64,000 nt of DNA from Thiovibrio frasassiensis (GTDB taxonomy: Bacteria; Desulfobacterota; Desulfobulbia; Desulfobulbales; Desulfurivibrionaceae): positions 1,083,530 through 1,147,529 of the forward strand of contig NZ_JAPHEH010000001.1 in NCBI RefSeq assembly GCF_029607905.1, given 5' to 3'. The position numbers and the translations under genes were made by a program. Below the pieces are notes generated by a model. It was given only the letters and a program-made list of their open reading frames with translations, was not told the DNA's origin and made no database searches. Of the stretch, positions 27,133-35,135 are shown piece after piece (position 1 is the first letter of the stretch; every line of letters starts with the position of its first letter).

Positions 27133-27818
27133 CACCGGGAAGGCATGATAAAAAAGGGGTTGGCAAGGCGGTTGTTTTTGGGTTGTTTATTACCGGCATG
27201 ATCGGACTGTTTCGCTTCAGCCCGGTGCGGGAATACATTGCCCCGGACTATCTGCAAAGCCTGGTGCATTCCTATGGCCCTTGGGGTCCGGTGGTCTTTG
27301 TGCTTCTCTATGCTGGCGGCATCTGCCTTTTTCTGCCCGCCACCATGTTCACCGGCATCGGTGCCCTGTTGTTCGGCACCTTCTACGGGTTTCTCTACAA
27401 TGAACTGGGCGCCATGCTCGGCGCCTCCATGGCTTTTTTCATCGGCCGGTACCTGGGGCGGGATTTTGCCGCAGGCTTAATCGGCGATCGGCTGAAAAAA
27501 TACGATGACCGGATCGCCGCCAACGGTTTCTCGACGGTGCTCTACCTCCGATTGGTTTTTTTCCCCTTCACCCCGCTCAATTTCGGCATGGGTCTGACCA
27601 GGGTGACCTTTCGGGAGTATTTCTTCGGTACCCTGTTCGGCATCATCGCCGGCGGCTTCGTCCTCACGTTCTTTTTTGCCACCCTGGCCGAGGTGTGGAG
27701 ATCCGGCGACTGGTGGCAGCTGCTGAGCTGGAGGACTCTTTTTTCTCTGGCCCTCTTTGTCGGCTCCTTCTTCATCCCCAGGGTGATTCAAAAAATCAAG
27801 CCCGAGGCGGCAGGCTAA
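27129..27818 (+). CDS. TVP38/TMEM64 (VTT) family membrane protein
   Basis: 229 residues; the ATG overlaps the stop of the upstream fusion (ATGA), so the two are translationally coupled. At least five hydrophobic segments are visible, with the VTT/SNARE-associated core: FLPATMFTGIGALLFG, a glycine-rich loop with FIGRYLGRD, and RLVFFPFTPLNFGMGLT. DedA/VTT proteins are membrane transporters or scramblases, and members are often linked to metal or metalloid loci. Coupling to the ArsM-like enzyme suggests export or handling of its product; this is inference. Confidence 0.9.
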   Translation: MTPGRHDKKGVGKAVVFGLFITGMIGLFRFSPVREYIAPDYLQSLVHSYGPWGPVVFVLLYAGGICLFLPATMFTGIGALLFGTFYGFLYNELGAMLGASMAFFIGRYLGRDFAAGLIGDRLKKYDDRIAANGFSTVLYLRLVFFPFTPLNFGMGLTRVTFREYFFGTLFGIIAGGFVLTFFFATLAEVWRSGDWWQLLSWRTLFSLALFVGSFFIPRVIQKIKPEAAG

Positions 27819-27834
27819 AAGAAGGAGTCGTGTC

Positions 27835-28659
27835 ATGCCTGAACTGCCTGAAGTGGAAGTGGTCTGCCGGGGCCTTGCTCCCTTGGTGCTCAAGCGGAAA
27901 ATCCTCTCGGTTTCCTTCAGCAACAAGAAGCTGCGCAAGCCGTTCCCCAGGGCCAAGATGTACCGACACGTCGAGGGCGCCTTTATTCTGGGGGTGGAGC
28001 GCCGCGCCAAATATATCCTCTTGCGCTTGACCGGCAAGGCGATCCTGCTTTTTCATCTCGGCATGACCGGTAAGATCGGCATCTTTCCCAGCGATTCTCC
28101 CCGCCGCAGGCATGATCATCTCCGCTTTTTATTGGATAACGGCAAGGAGATGCGTTTTAACGATGTGCGGAGGTTCGGCTGTGTCGAGGTGTATTCGGAA
28201 AAAGAATTGCAAGAGAGCGATCCCTTTGCCGGTTTGGGACCGGAGCCTTTTTCCGAGGATTTTTCCGCCGACTATCTGCTGGAAAAGGCCCGGGGCAAAA
28301 AAACACCGGTGAAGAGTTTTCTCATGGACAACCGGGTGGTGGTGGGGCTTGGCAATATCTACGCCAACGAAACGCTCTTTGCCGCTTGCACCCACCCGCA
28401 AACCCCGGTTCATCGTTTGTTGAAGCTGGATTGGCAGCTGATCGTCAACAAGAGTCGGCTTATCCTGAAGAAGGCGATTGCCATGGGAGGCTCCACTATC
28501 TCCGATTACGAGAACGTCAGCGGCGAGGCCGGTTATTTTCAACTGGAATTGGCGGTGTACGGACGTCAGGGGCAGCCCTGCACGCAGTGCGGTCAGCCGG
28601 TTGTCCGTACTGTCTTGGGCGGGCGGGCCACCTTTTGGTGCCCGGGGTGTCAAAAATAA
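27835..28659 (+). CDS. mutM: formamidopyrimidine-DNA glycosylase
   Basis: Removes 8-oxoguanine and formamidopyrimidines and nicks the abasic site. 274 residues. The start MPELPEVE supplies the catalytic Pro2 and Glu3. The helix-two-turn-helix contains VVGLGNIYANETLF, and the C-terminal zinc finger is C-x2-C ... C-x2-C (CTQCG and CPGC). AAGGAG lies 8 nt before the ATG. It starts 16 bp after the VTT gene on the same strand and may share its transcript. Confidence 0.97.
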   Translation: MPELPEVEVVCRGLAPLVLKRKILSVSFSNKKLRKPFPRAKMYRHVEGAFILGVERRAKYILLRLTGKAILLFHLGMTGKIGIFPSDSPRRRHDHLRFLLDNGKEMRFNDVRRFGCVEVYSEKELQESDPFAGLGPEPFSEDFSADYLLEKARGKKTPVKSFLMDNRVVVGLGNIYANETLFAACTHPQTPVHRLLKLDWQLIVNKSRLILKKAIAMGGSTISDYENVSGEAGYFQLELAVYGRQGQPCTQCGQPVVRTVLGGRATFWCPGCQK

Positions 28660-28852
28660 AGGAGCGAAGGGTTGGTTTTTTTCGGGGGGGAGATAAATTT
28701 TTTCTTTACTCGGGCGAAGAGCGGAGGTATAAGGGGGATATTTGTCACCCCTGACCGAGGGAAGAGTTGTCTGGCTGATCCAGGCGTGATCACTGCCAAA
28801 GTGTACTGCGCATTGTCGCAATTATTAAAAACACCAAGAGAGGAAGAGAACC

Positions 28853-29092
28853 ATGAAATCTGTAAAAGCAACTGTTGCCCTTGCCCTGATGCTGCTTCTT
28901 GCCACCGGCCTGATCGCTTGCAAGAAAGCTGAAGAAGCAGAAGTAGCTGCTCCCGCTGTTGAGCAGGCTGCTCCCGCTGTTGAGCCCGCCGCTCCTGTTA
29001 TGGAGCCCGCTGCTCCTGTTGCTGCACCCGAGGCTGCTGCTCCTGAGGCTGCTCCTGCTGCTGCTCCTGAGGCTGCTCCTGCTGCAAAGTAA
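28853..29092 (+). CDS. small Ala/Pro/Glu-rich lipoprotein
   Basis: 79 residues with AGAGGAAGAG just before the ATG. The signal peptide ends in a lipobox, GLIAC (Cys near residue 23). The mature part is low complexity: Lys/Glu-rich, then repeats of PAVEQAA, PAVEPAA and PEAAPAA type. Such tails may span or line the periplasm near peptidoglycan; no function is shown. A strong terminator follows, and the good ribosome site suggests high expression. The roughly 190 bp before it, after mutM, hold no gene that I can support. Confidence 0.8.
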   Translation: MKSVKATVALALMLLLATGLIACKKAEEAEVAAPAVEQAAPAVEPAAPVMEPAAPVAAPEAAAPEAAPAAAPEAAPAAK

Positions 29093-29103
29093 TTGCTGTT
29101 CCC

Positions 29104-29137
29104 CTTCCGGGCTGGGTTTTCCCAGCCCGGAAGTTTT
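29104..29137 (+). terminator. rho-independent terminator after the small lipoprotein gene
   Basis: CTTCCGGGCTGGG (29104-29116) pairs perfectly with CCCAGCCCGGAAG (29121-29133) around a TTTT loop, followed by TTTT. Confidence 0.9.
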
Positions 29138-29189
29138 CACTTTCTTCCCTCTCCCCTGCAGTTCCTCTGTTCGTTTTCAGAAATAAACG

Positions 29190-30353
29190 CTAAAGCTCCA
29201 TGACCTCCAGCAACGCCTTGGCTGCTTGGGCGAGATCCGCTGTGCTGTGGTGGCGGGTAATGGAGAACCTGAGTCGCGCGGTGCCCTCCGGCACGGTGGG
29301 CGGGCGAACAGCCGTGGCAAAGATCCTCTCTTTCCGGAGGAGTTCCGCTTTGGCCAGTGCTGCCTTGCTTTCTCCGACCTGAATGGGAATGATCTGTGAG
29401 GGACCAAGGTCCGCCAGATAGCCCCCGGCACGCAACATTCCCTTGAAATAGGCCATTTTTGCCTGCAGGTCGTGGCGCAGTTCGGGCTCCTGCTGGATAA
29501 GCTGCACCGCGGCCAGGGAGGCTGCGGCTACCGCCGGTGGTAAAGCGGTGGAAAAGACGAAGCTTCTGGCCCGATTGAGCAGATAATCGATCATCTCCCT
29601 GTTTCCTGCCACATAGGCGCCATAGCTGCCAAGGGCCTTGCCGAAGGTGCCCATGGCCAGATCCACCCCGCTGCTCACCCCGTCTTCTTCGATAATCCCG
29701 CCGCCCTTTGCGCCGAAAACTCCCGTGGCATGGGCCTCGTCCACCATGAGCAGGCAACCGAAGCGCTCCTTGATTGCCACCAGTTCACGCAGCGGGCAGC
29801 GGTCGCCGTCCATGCTGTAGATGGACTCCACCACGATCAGGGCCGTGCCGGTGCCCCGTTTTTCCATGAGTAACTCTTCGAGATGATTGAGATCGTTGTG
29901 CCGGAAACGGATCACGCGGGCGCCGGAAAGGCGGCAGCCGTCATGGATGCTGGCATGGTTCAGCCGGTCGCTGAAGACGCAATCGTGGCGATTCATCAGG
30001 GCGGGAATGATACCGGTGTTCGCCATGTAGCCGGAGCCGAAGGTGAGGGCAGCTTCCTTGCCCTTGAGCGTGGCCATTGCTTCCTCCAGCTCATGATGCA
30101 CCGCAAGGTCGCCGCTCATCAGCCGGGAAGCCCCGGATCCGGTGCCAAACCGGAGGAGGGCCTGTTGGGCGGCCGCGATGAGGGCCGGGTGTTCGGCAAG
30201 GGCCAGGTAGTCATTGGAAGAAAAATCGATCAGCTCCCGGTTTCCATCCCCGGCAAGGGTGAGCCGTCCTTTTGCCCGGGAGCTGACAGGCCGCAGGCTG
30301 CGGAGGCCCCCCTTTTCCTGTTGCTGGCTGAGCCAGGTCTTCAGATCGACCAT
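29190..30353 (-). CDS. bioF: 8-amino-7-oxononanoate synthase
   Basis: Biotin synthesis: condenses pimeloyl-ACP/CoA with alanine (PLP). 387 residues of the alpha-oxoamine synthase family. Visible landmarks are FSSNDYLALAEHPAL near the start, FGSGYMANTGI, DEAHATGVFG, and the PLP lysine in GTFGKALGSYG. Its start overlaps the end of bioB by 13 bp, giving a bioB-bioF operon. bioA, bioC and bioD are not in the window. Confidence 0.96.
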   Translation of the reverse strand: MVDLKTWLSQQQEKGGLRSLRPVSSRAKGRLTLAGDGNRELIDFSSNDYLALAEHPALIAAAQQALLRFGTGSGASRLMSGDLAVHHELEEAMATLKGKEAALTFGSGYMANTGIIPALMNRHDCVFSDRLNHASIHDGCRLSGARVIRFRHNDLNHLEELLMEKRGTGTALIVVESIYSMDGDRCPLRELVAIKERFGCLLMVDEAHATGVFGAKGGGIIEEDGVSSGVDLAMGTFGKALGSYGAYVAGNREMIDYLLNRARSFVFSTALPPAVAAASLAAVQLIQQEPELRHDLQAKMAYFKGMLRAGGYLADLGPSQIIPIQVGESKAALAKAELLRKERIFATAVRPPTVPEGTARLRFSITRHHSTADLAQAAKALLEVMEL

Positions 30354-31261
30354 AATTGGATGATATCTTCGGCAAATTTGCGGTCTGCCTCCGGGGAACG
30401 TCCCCGCTGGGTGAGATAGCCGCCGATCATCATGCCATCGGCGCCTCCCATGAAGGCGGAGCTTAAAAAATCGCTCAGGGCGGATTCGCGGCCGGCCGCT
30501 AAGCGGATGGCTGCCTGGGGCAGGATCAGACGGTAGAGGGCGATGGAGCGGAGGATTTCCGCGATGGGCATGGGCGGCAGTTCGCCGCAGGGCGTGCCGG
30601 GCAAGGGGATGAGGACATTGATGGGCACCGAGTCAATCCCGCATTCGGCCAGGGTCATGGCCATGGAGAGTCGATCCGTCTCGGATTCTCCCAAGCCGAA
30701 GATGCCGCCGCTGCAGACTGAGAGGCCGACGTTCTGAGCGGCCTTGATGGTTGCGACCCGGTCGGAGAAACTGTGGGTGGTGCAGACCTGGGGGAAGAAC
30801 TCGTTGGAGGTTTCCAGATTGTGGTGGTAACGGGAAACCCCCGCTTCTTTAAGCTGGCGGAGCTCTGCCTCGCCCAAGATGCCAAGGGAGGCGCACACCT
30901 TGATCCCCACTTCTTCCCGGATGGTGCGGATGATCTCCAGCATCTGGGGAAGATCAGCGCTGGCCAGCCCCCTGCCGCTGGTCACCAGGGAGAAACGCCC
31001 GGCCCCGTTTTTTTTGGCCTCCCGGGCAGCGGTCAGGATCTGGGCTTTGTCCAGCAGGGGATAGACCGGTGCCTCGGTTTGGTAATGGGCGGATTGCGTG
31101 CAAAAACGGCAATCTTCGCTGCACCGGCCTGATTTGGCGTTGATGATGCTGCAGAGAGAAAAGGATGTTCCGCGTCGGGCCAGCTTTGTTGCCAGGGCCT
31201 GCCCCATGAGTTCGGCCAGAGGCAGTGCTTGGAGTTCGGTGATGTCGGGCGGCTGGTTCAC
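30341..31261 (-). CDS. bioB: biotin synthase
   Basis: Radical SAM enzyme that inserts sulfur into dethiobiotin. 306 residues. The AdoMet cluster cysteines are in CSEDCRFC. The auxiliary [2Fe-2S] ligands are expected at the conserved Cys in KVCASLG, the Cys of GLSVCSGGIFG and the late arginine of the GRES motif. It has the MoaA-like TIM barrel ending in LTQRGRSPEAD. It is first in an operon with overlapping bioF. Confidence 0.96.
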   Translation of the reverse strand: MNQPPDITELQALPLAELMGQALATKLARRGTSFSLCSIINAKSGRCSEDCRFCTQSAHYQTEAPVYPLLDKAQILTAAREAKKNGAGRFSLVTSGRGLASADLPQMLEIIRTIREEVGIKVCASLGILGEAELRQLKEAGVSRYHHNLETSNEFFPQVCTTHSFSDRVATIKAAQNVGLSVCSGGIFGLGESETDRLSMAMTLAECGIDSVPINVLIPLPGTPCGELPPMPIAEILRSIALYRLILPQAAIRLAAGRESALSDFLSSAFMGGADGMMIGGYLTQRGRSPEADRKFAEDIIQLWSI

Positions 31262-31305
31262 GGGATGGCCTTGTCTTTTGAAATCAAGCAGCAGCAGGGA
31301 GAGGC

Positions 31306-32643
31306 CTATTTCAGGCCAAAAATCCCGCCCTTTTTGCCGGAAAACGACGGGGTGCGGCTCTCTGTCCTGGGCTTCCGGCTTTTCCCGGTTCTGGGCTTAC
31401 CGTGCCGGGGAGGAAGGGAAGGCTCGGGCCTGGGGGCGAGATCGGCAGGCGAGCCGCCAAGGGCTTCCTGGTAAAGCTGAAAAAAGAGCAGCCCGTCGGG
31501 GAAATAACTCTTCCGTTTCAGCCATGCAGGCCAAGTCTGCTCTGCGCCGTGGCGGACAAAAACCGGGAGGTTGACCAGCAGCGAGGTGATATCCTCTCTG
31601 GAGGCCCGCTTGACGTTGAGATGCACCAACTGGGAATCAATCTCCGCGCGGAGATTGCGGGAAAAGACAAAGGACTCGCGGCCTTCGGCAGGCAGGTGTA
31701 AGAGATTGAAGCGCGCCTGGGCCCAAGGGAGCAGGAGGGTTGCGAGCAGGAGATGTTCCGGCAGCGGGGTGCCTTCGGAATGCAAACGGTCAATCACCTG
31801 GCAGAGGGAGAAAAGCAGTTGGGTTTCCTCCGTGGGTGCTTCCGGCTCGCGACTGATAATCCCCTCATAGCAGGGGAGGAGGAGAAAGAACATCCCGCTG
31901 GCCACGGCAAGCCGGCACCAGGGAGCGCAGGCCCCACTGTTCAGATCTTTGAAAAACTCGTCCCGGACCCGGGAATCCGGGCAGAGGCGCAGGGTGTCCA
32001 GATTGGCGATAATGGCCTGCCAGGTGCGCTCTTCAATGGTAAAATTGCTTCGGGCCGCGTGGCGGATGGCCCGCATCATGCGAACGGGATCGCGGACAAT
32101 CCGCCGGTCCGGCTCCCCGACAATGCGGACAATCCGGTTGTTGAGGTCCGCCACCCCGCCGGTATAATCGATGATGGTGAAATTTTCTATTTCATAGAAC
32201 AGGGCGTTGATGGTGAGATCCCGACGGAAGGCGTCTTCCGCCTCGGAGCCGAAGGTGTTGTTGTGGGCCAGCACCTCGTCCTCTTCCCGTTCGCCTTCTT
32301 CAAACTCGCTGCGGCAGCGCAGGGTGGAAACCTCAACGATTTTGCCGCCGAAGAAAAAGACCTGAACCAAGCGAAAGCGGCGGCCGATGATGCGGCTGTT
32401 GCGAAAAAGGGTGCGCAACTGCCCGGGCCGGGCGTTGGTGCTGATGTCGAAATCCTTGGGTTTTTTGCCGAGGTAGAGATCGCGTACCGCGCCGCCCACC
32501 AAGTAGGCGGAATAGCCCGCGTCCCGGAGGCGGTGCATCACCTTCAGGGCCTCGCGGTCGATATCCTTGCGGGAGATGGGATGATCCGCCCGTGGAATAA
32601 TGAGGGGTTCCGGCAGGTCGGCCAAGTCAGTGGATGGGTCCAT
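31306..32643 (-). CDS. pcnB: poly(A) polymerase / tRNA nucleotidyltransferase family protein
   Basis: 445 residues from the ATG at 32643 (GGAAG just upstream; a TTG at 32667 is an alternative). The class II nucleotidyltransferase head has VGGAVRDLYLG followed by the catalytic aspartates in KDFDIST, then FRRDLTINALFY and a binding segment with RIVRDPVRMMRA. The basic C-terminal tail (RPEPSLPPRHGKPRTGKSRK region) is typical of bacterial PcnB. It adds poly(A) to RNA 3' ends and promotes decay. A CCA-adding role is less likely given the tail. It lies 44 bp upstream of bioB. Confidence 0.9.
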   Translation of the reverse strand: MDPSTDLADLPEPLIIPRADHPISRKDIDREALKVMHRLRDAGYSAYLVGGAVRDLYLGKKPKDFDISTNARPGQLRTLFRNSRIIGRRFRLVQVFFFGGKIVEVSTLRCRSEFEEGEREEDEVLAHNNTFGSEAEDAFRRDLTINALFYEIENFTIIDYTGGVADLNNRIVRIVGEPDRRIVRDPVRMMRAIRHAARSNFTIEERTWQAIIANLDTLRLCPDSRVRDEFFKDLNSGACAPWCRLAVASGMFFLLLPCYEGIISREPEAPTEETQLLFSLCQVIDRLHSEGTPLPEHLLLATLLLPWAQARFNLLHLPAEGRESFVFSRNLRAEIDSQLVHLNVKRASREDITSLLVNLPVFVRHGAEQTWPAWLKRKSYFPDGLLFFQLYQEALGGSPADLAPRPEPSLPPRHGKPRTGKSRKPRTESRTPSFSGKKGGIFGLK

Positions 32644-32684
32644 GGGATCTTCCGGGCAGGAGAGCAAAGTAATAATGCTCCTGC

Positions 32685-33662
32685 TTAATACGTCGCCGCA
32701 GGTTCCTTGTACATGGACTCGGCCTGCGAAACAAACTGGTCGAAAACCTCGCGGACGGTGAGGATTTCTTTGATCTTAAAGACGTTTTCTCCGGAAAAAA
32801 CGAGACCGTCTTCCATGTTGCCCTCGCAGGCTGCGGTGAGGCGGTCGCTGATGCAATACACATGGTCGCATTTTTTCAGGCATTTGTATTTGCATTCCTT
32901 GGCTTTGAGGTCGGTATGGCGCAACAGTTTTTCCACAAAGGGGGTCTTGATGGCCCGGCCCGGCAAGCCGACAGGAGACTTGATCAGGGCGATGTCTTCT
33001 TTGTGGGCATGGAGCATGGCCTGTTTGAAACTTTCCGCCACCGAACATTCCTTGGTGAGGACAAAGCGGGTGGCGATCTGGATTCCGTCCGCGCCGTATT
33101 TGTCCATCATTTCCGCCATTTCATAGCCGTTGGTGATGCCGCCGGCCGCGATCAGAGGGACCTTTTTGACCACCTTGCGGATCTCGGGGAAAAGCTCGCG
33201 CAGGGGCACGGTGGTGCCCAGATGGCCGCCGGCCTCTTTGGCCTCGACCACGATGGCCGAAGCGCCCAGTTTCTCGGCAAGCATGGCAAAGGAGGGCGAG
33301 GAAACGATGGAAACGATGGGGGTATTGGTCTCTTTGCCGATCTTGAAGATATCCCGGGAAAAACCGGCGCCGGTGACGATCATGTCAACGCCGGCATCGA
33401 TGGAGCCCTGAACCAAGGTGTAGAAATTTTTCATGGCGAACATGATGTTCACCGCGATGATCCCTTTGGTTGCTGCCTTGGCCTTGCGGATGTCAGCTTG
33501 GAGTTCCTCCACCGGAATAGCCGAGCCGCCGATGGTGCCGATGCCGCCGCATTCGGCAACAGGGATGGCCAGAGCCGAGGTAGAAACGCGAATGGACATG
33601 CCTCCCTGTACAAGAGGTACCTGGGCGGTGAACTTGCCGATGGTAAGGGGGGGTAGCTTCAT
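32685..33662 (-). CDS. NAD(P)H-dependent flavin oxidoreductase / nitronate monooxygenase family
   Basis: 325 residues, an FMN-binding TIM barrel of the FabK/2-nitropropane dioxygenase group. Landmarks are VQGGMSIRVST at the start, AVNIMFAM, VTGAGFS, EAKEAGGHLG (the GGH motif of the active site), and the phosphate-binding AAGGITNGYEMAE with DGIQIATRF. The C-terminal region has an unusual cysteine cluster (ECKYKCLKKCDHVYC) that may hold metal or Fe-S. It could be an enoyl-ACP reductase, a nitronate oxidase or something else. A strong hairpin lies in its leader. Confidence 0.85.
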   Translation of the reverse strand: MKLPPLTIGKFTAQVPLVQGGMSIRVSTSALAIPVAECGGIGTIGGSAIPVEELQADIRKAKAATKGIIAVNIMFAMKNFYTLVQGSIDAGVDMIVTGAGFSRDIFKIGKETNTPIVSIVSSPSFAMLAEKLGASAIVVEAKEAGGHLGTTVPLRELFPEIRKVVKKVPLIAAGGITNGYEMAEMMDKYGADGIQIATRFVLTKECSVAESFKQAMLHAHKEDIALIKSPVGLPGRAIKTPFVEKLLRHTDLKAKECKYKCLKKCDHVYCISDRLTAACEGNMEDGLVFSGENVFKIKEILTVREVFDQFVSQAESMYKEPAATY

Positions 33663-34118
33663 GAATGTCTGGTGCTCCGTTTAAATTGAGGAGCCGTTAC
33701 GAAATAACCATTATTGCTGGAACCATTTCGCTGCGGCTCCTTATGCCGTTCACTGTAGCGCTAGCAGTGCTTCTCGACGGCTAGGGTCGAATGTGCAAGT
33801 ATGCTTTTTTTCGTTTTTTTTGTCAAGAAAACCTGGCGGGTTCTTGAAATTAAGGAAAAAGGGCATCTCTCCGTGACGTAAACTCAAAAAAAATACAGCT
33901 GAGTAGCGGCAATTATTGAAAACGCAGCGTGTTGCGATTTCAATAAACCCTCCGGCTAAAAAAGGGGCTCTCTCACCTCGGGAGAGAAGAATTTTTGCCT
34001 TTTTTGTCGTTTTTTGGTTTAACGTAATTCTAATACAACAACTTCGCTGTGGCGCGAAGATGTACCCGATTTTTATTCTTTTCCGCAACATATATATGCG
34101 CGGACCAGGGAATGCTGC
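33663..34118. other. 455-bp intergenic region rich in inverted repeats
   Basis: No gene supported. It contains several hairpins: 33685-33742 (AGGAGCCG/CGGCTCCT with an inner ACGAAAT/ATTTCG stem) in the leader of the minus-strand flavin enzyme; a near-palindrome CACTGTAGCGCTAGCAGTG at 33751-33769; an 11-bp stem with one A-A mismatch at 33915-33944 (ATTGAAA...TTTCAAT); and TCTCTC/GAGAGA near 33969-33987 followed by T-rich runs that could end transcription on the plus strand. A small RNA cannot be excluded. Confidence 0.5.
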
Positions 34119-34703
34119 ATGCATATTCACCCAAGCCGCATCGGCTTTGACATCGACGGCGTGGTCGCCGACACCATGGAAGCCTTTATCCGTTTGGCGC
34201 GGAGCGATTATGGCGCCAGGGTGCGCCCGGAGGAGATCACCGAGTTTCAGGTGGAGGATTGTCTCGACCTGGACCCGGTGATGGTGGAGACAATCTTTGC
34301 CCGTCTGATGGAAGAGCCCATTGCCTGCGGTCTGCGGCTCATGAGTCATGCCCGACAGGTGCTGAGCCGATTTGCGGAGCACGGACCCCTTACCTTCATA
34401 ACGGCCCGCCCGCAAAAAAAGCCCATTGCCCGATGGTTGAAAAAAGAACTGGGCCCGCAGGTGTATGGGCGGGTGCGTTTGGTTGCCACCGGCGAGCACG
34501 ACAGCAAGGCTGTCCACATCCGGGAAATGGGCCTCGATTTTTTTGTGGATGACCGGGCCCAGACCTGCTTGCAGTTGGCTCGGGAGGAGGGTATTCAGCC
34601 CATTGTCTATCGGCAGCCTTGGAACCAGGGCAAACATGATCTGCCGGAGGTGGAGAGCTGGCAAACCATCCAGGCCCTCTGTTATGGGGAGGGTGCTTGG
34701 TGA
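34119..34703 (+). CDS. HAD-superfamily 5'(3')-nucleotidase-like phosphatase (NT5C type)
   Basis: 194 residues. HAD motif I is [11 protein letters not shown] (DxDG nucleophile pair), motif II is FITARP with Thr, motif III lysine lies in the KAVHIREMG region, and motif IV is FFVDDRAQT. The cap and length resemble the NT5C/YorS group of deoxyribonucleotide phosphatases. The stop overlaps the GTG start of the Nudix gene, which is followed at once by a GGDEF response regulator, so three nucleotide-related genes form one operon. The substrate is not determined. Confidence 0.85.
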   Translation: MHIHPSRIGFDIDGVVADTMEAFIRLARSDYGARVRPEEITEFQVEDCLDLDPVMVETIFARLMEEPIACGLRLMSHARQVLSRFAEHGPLTFITARPQKKPIARWLKKELGPQVYGRVRLVATGEHDSKAVHIREMGLDFFVDDRAQTCLQLAREEGIQPIVYRQPWNQGKHDLPEVESWQTIQALCYGEGAW

Positions 34704-35134
34704 ACCACTGCCCCGCCTGCGGTCAGGCGATCCCTGCCTATAGAAATCCGGTGCCGACGGTGGATATCATCATCCGTTTTGACTCCGGAGTTGTCTTGGT
34801 GAAGCGGAAGAATCCGCCTTGTCTCTGGGCTTTGCCCGGCGGTTTTGTGGATTACGGGGAATCGCTGGAGCAGGCGGCGGTGCGGGAAGCGTGCGAGGAA
34901 ACCGGGCTCGCGGTTCGTCTTGGCCGCCAGTTTCATACCTATTCCGATCCGGAGCGCGACCCGCGGCAGCACACGGTGAGCACGGTTTTTCTTGCCACGG
35001 CGGAAGGTGCGCCGGTGGCTGGCGATGATGCGGGCGAGGTCGCGATCTTCCAAGAGGAGTCGCTGCCGCCACTGGCCTTTGATCATGCAAGGATTTTGGG
35101 TGACTATTTTGCTGCACAACGAGTTTCCGCCTGA
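34700..35134 (+). CDS. Nudix hydrolase with N-terminal zinc-ribbon-like motif
   Basis: 144 residues from a GTG at 34700, which overlaps the stop of the upstream phosphatase (GTGA) and has GGGGAGGG just before it. The complete Nudix box [24 protein letters not shown] provides the metal-binding glutamates. A CPACG pair at the N-terminus is half of a zinc ribbon, as in NudC-like and some ADP-ribose-type members. It probably hydrolyses a nucleoside diphosphate derivative. The pairing with a 5'-nucleotidase suggests house-cleaning of nucleotides. Confidence 0.9.
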   Translation: MNHCPACGQAIPAYRNPVPTVDIIIRFDSGVVLVKRKNPPCLWALPGGFVDYGESLEQAAVREACEETGLAVRLGRQFHTYSDPERDPRQHTVSTVFLATAEGAPVAGDDAGEVAIFQEESLPPLAFDHARILGDYFAAQRVSA

Positions 35135-35135
35135 A

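Noticed and set aside
28660-28852. c-di-GMP riboswitch before the small lipoprotein gene
   Set aside because: The conserved GEMM core and tetraloop are not present despite the suggestive context.
28672-28932. 86-codon frame upstream of the small lipoprotein
   Set aside because: It runs out of frame into the lipoprotein gene and has no family features.
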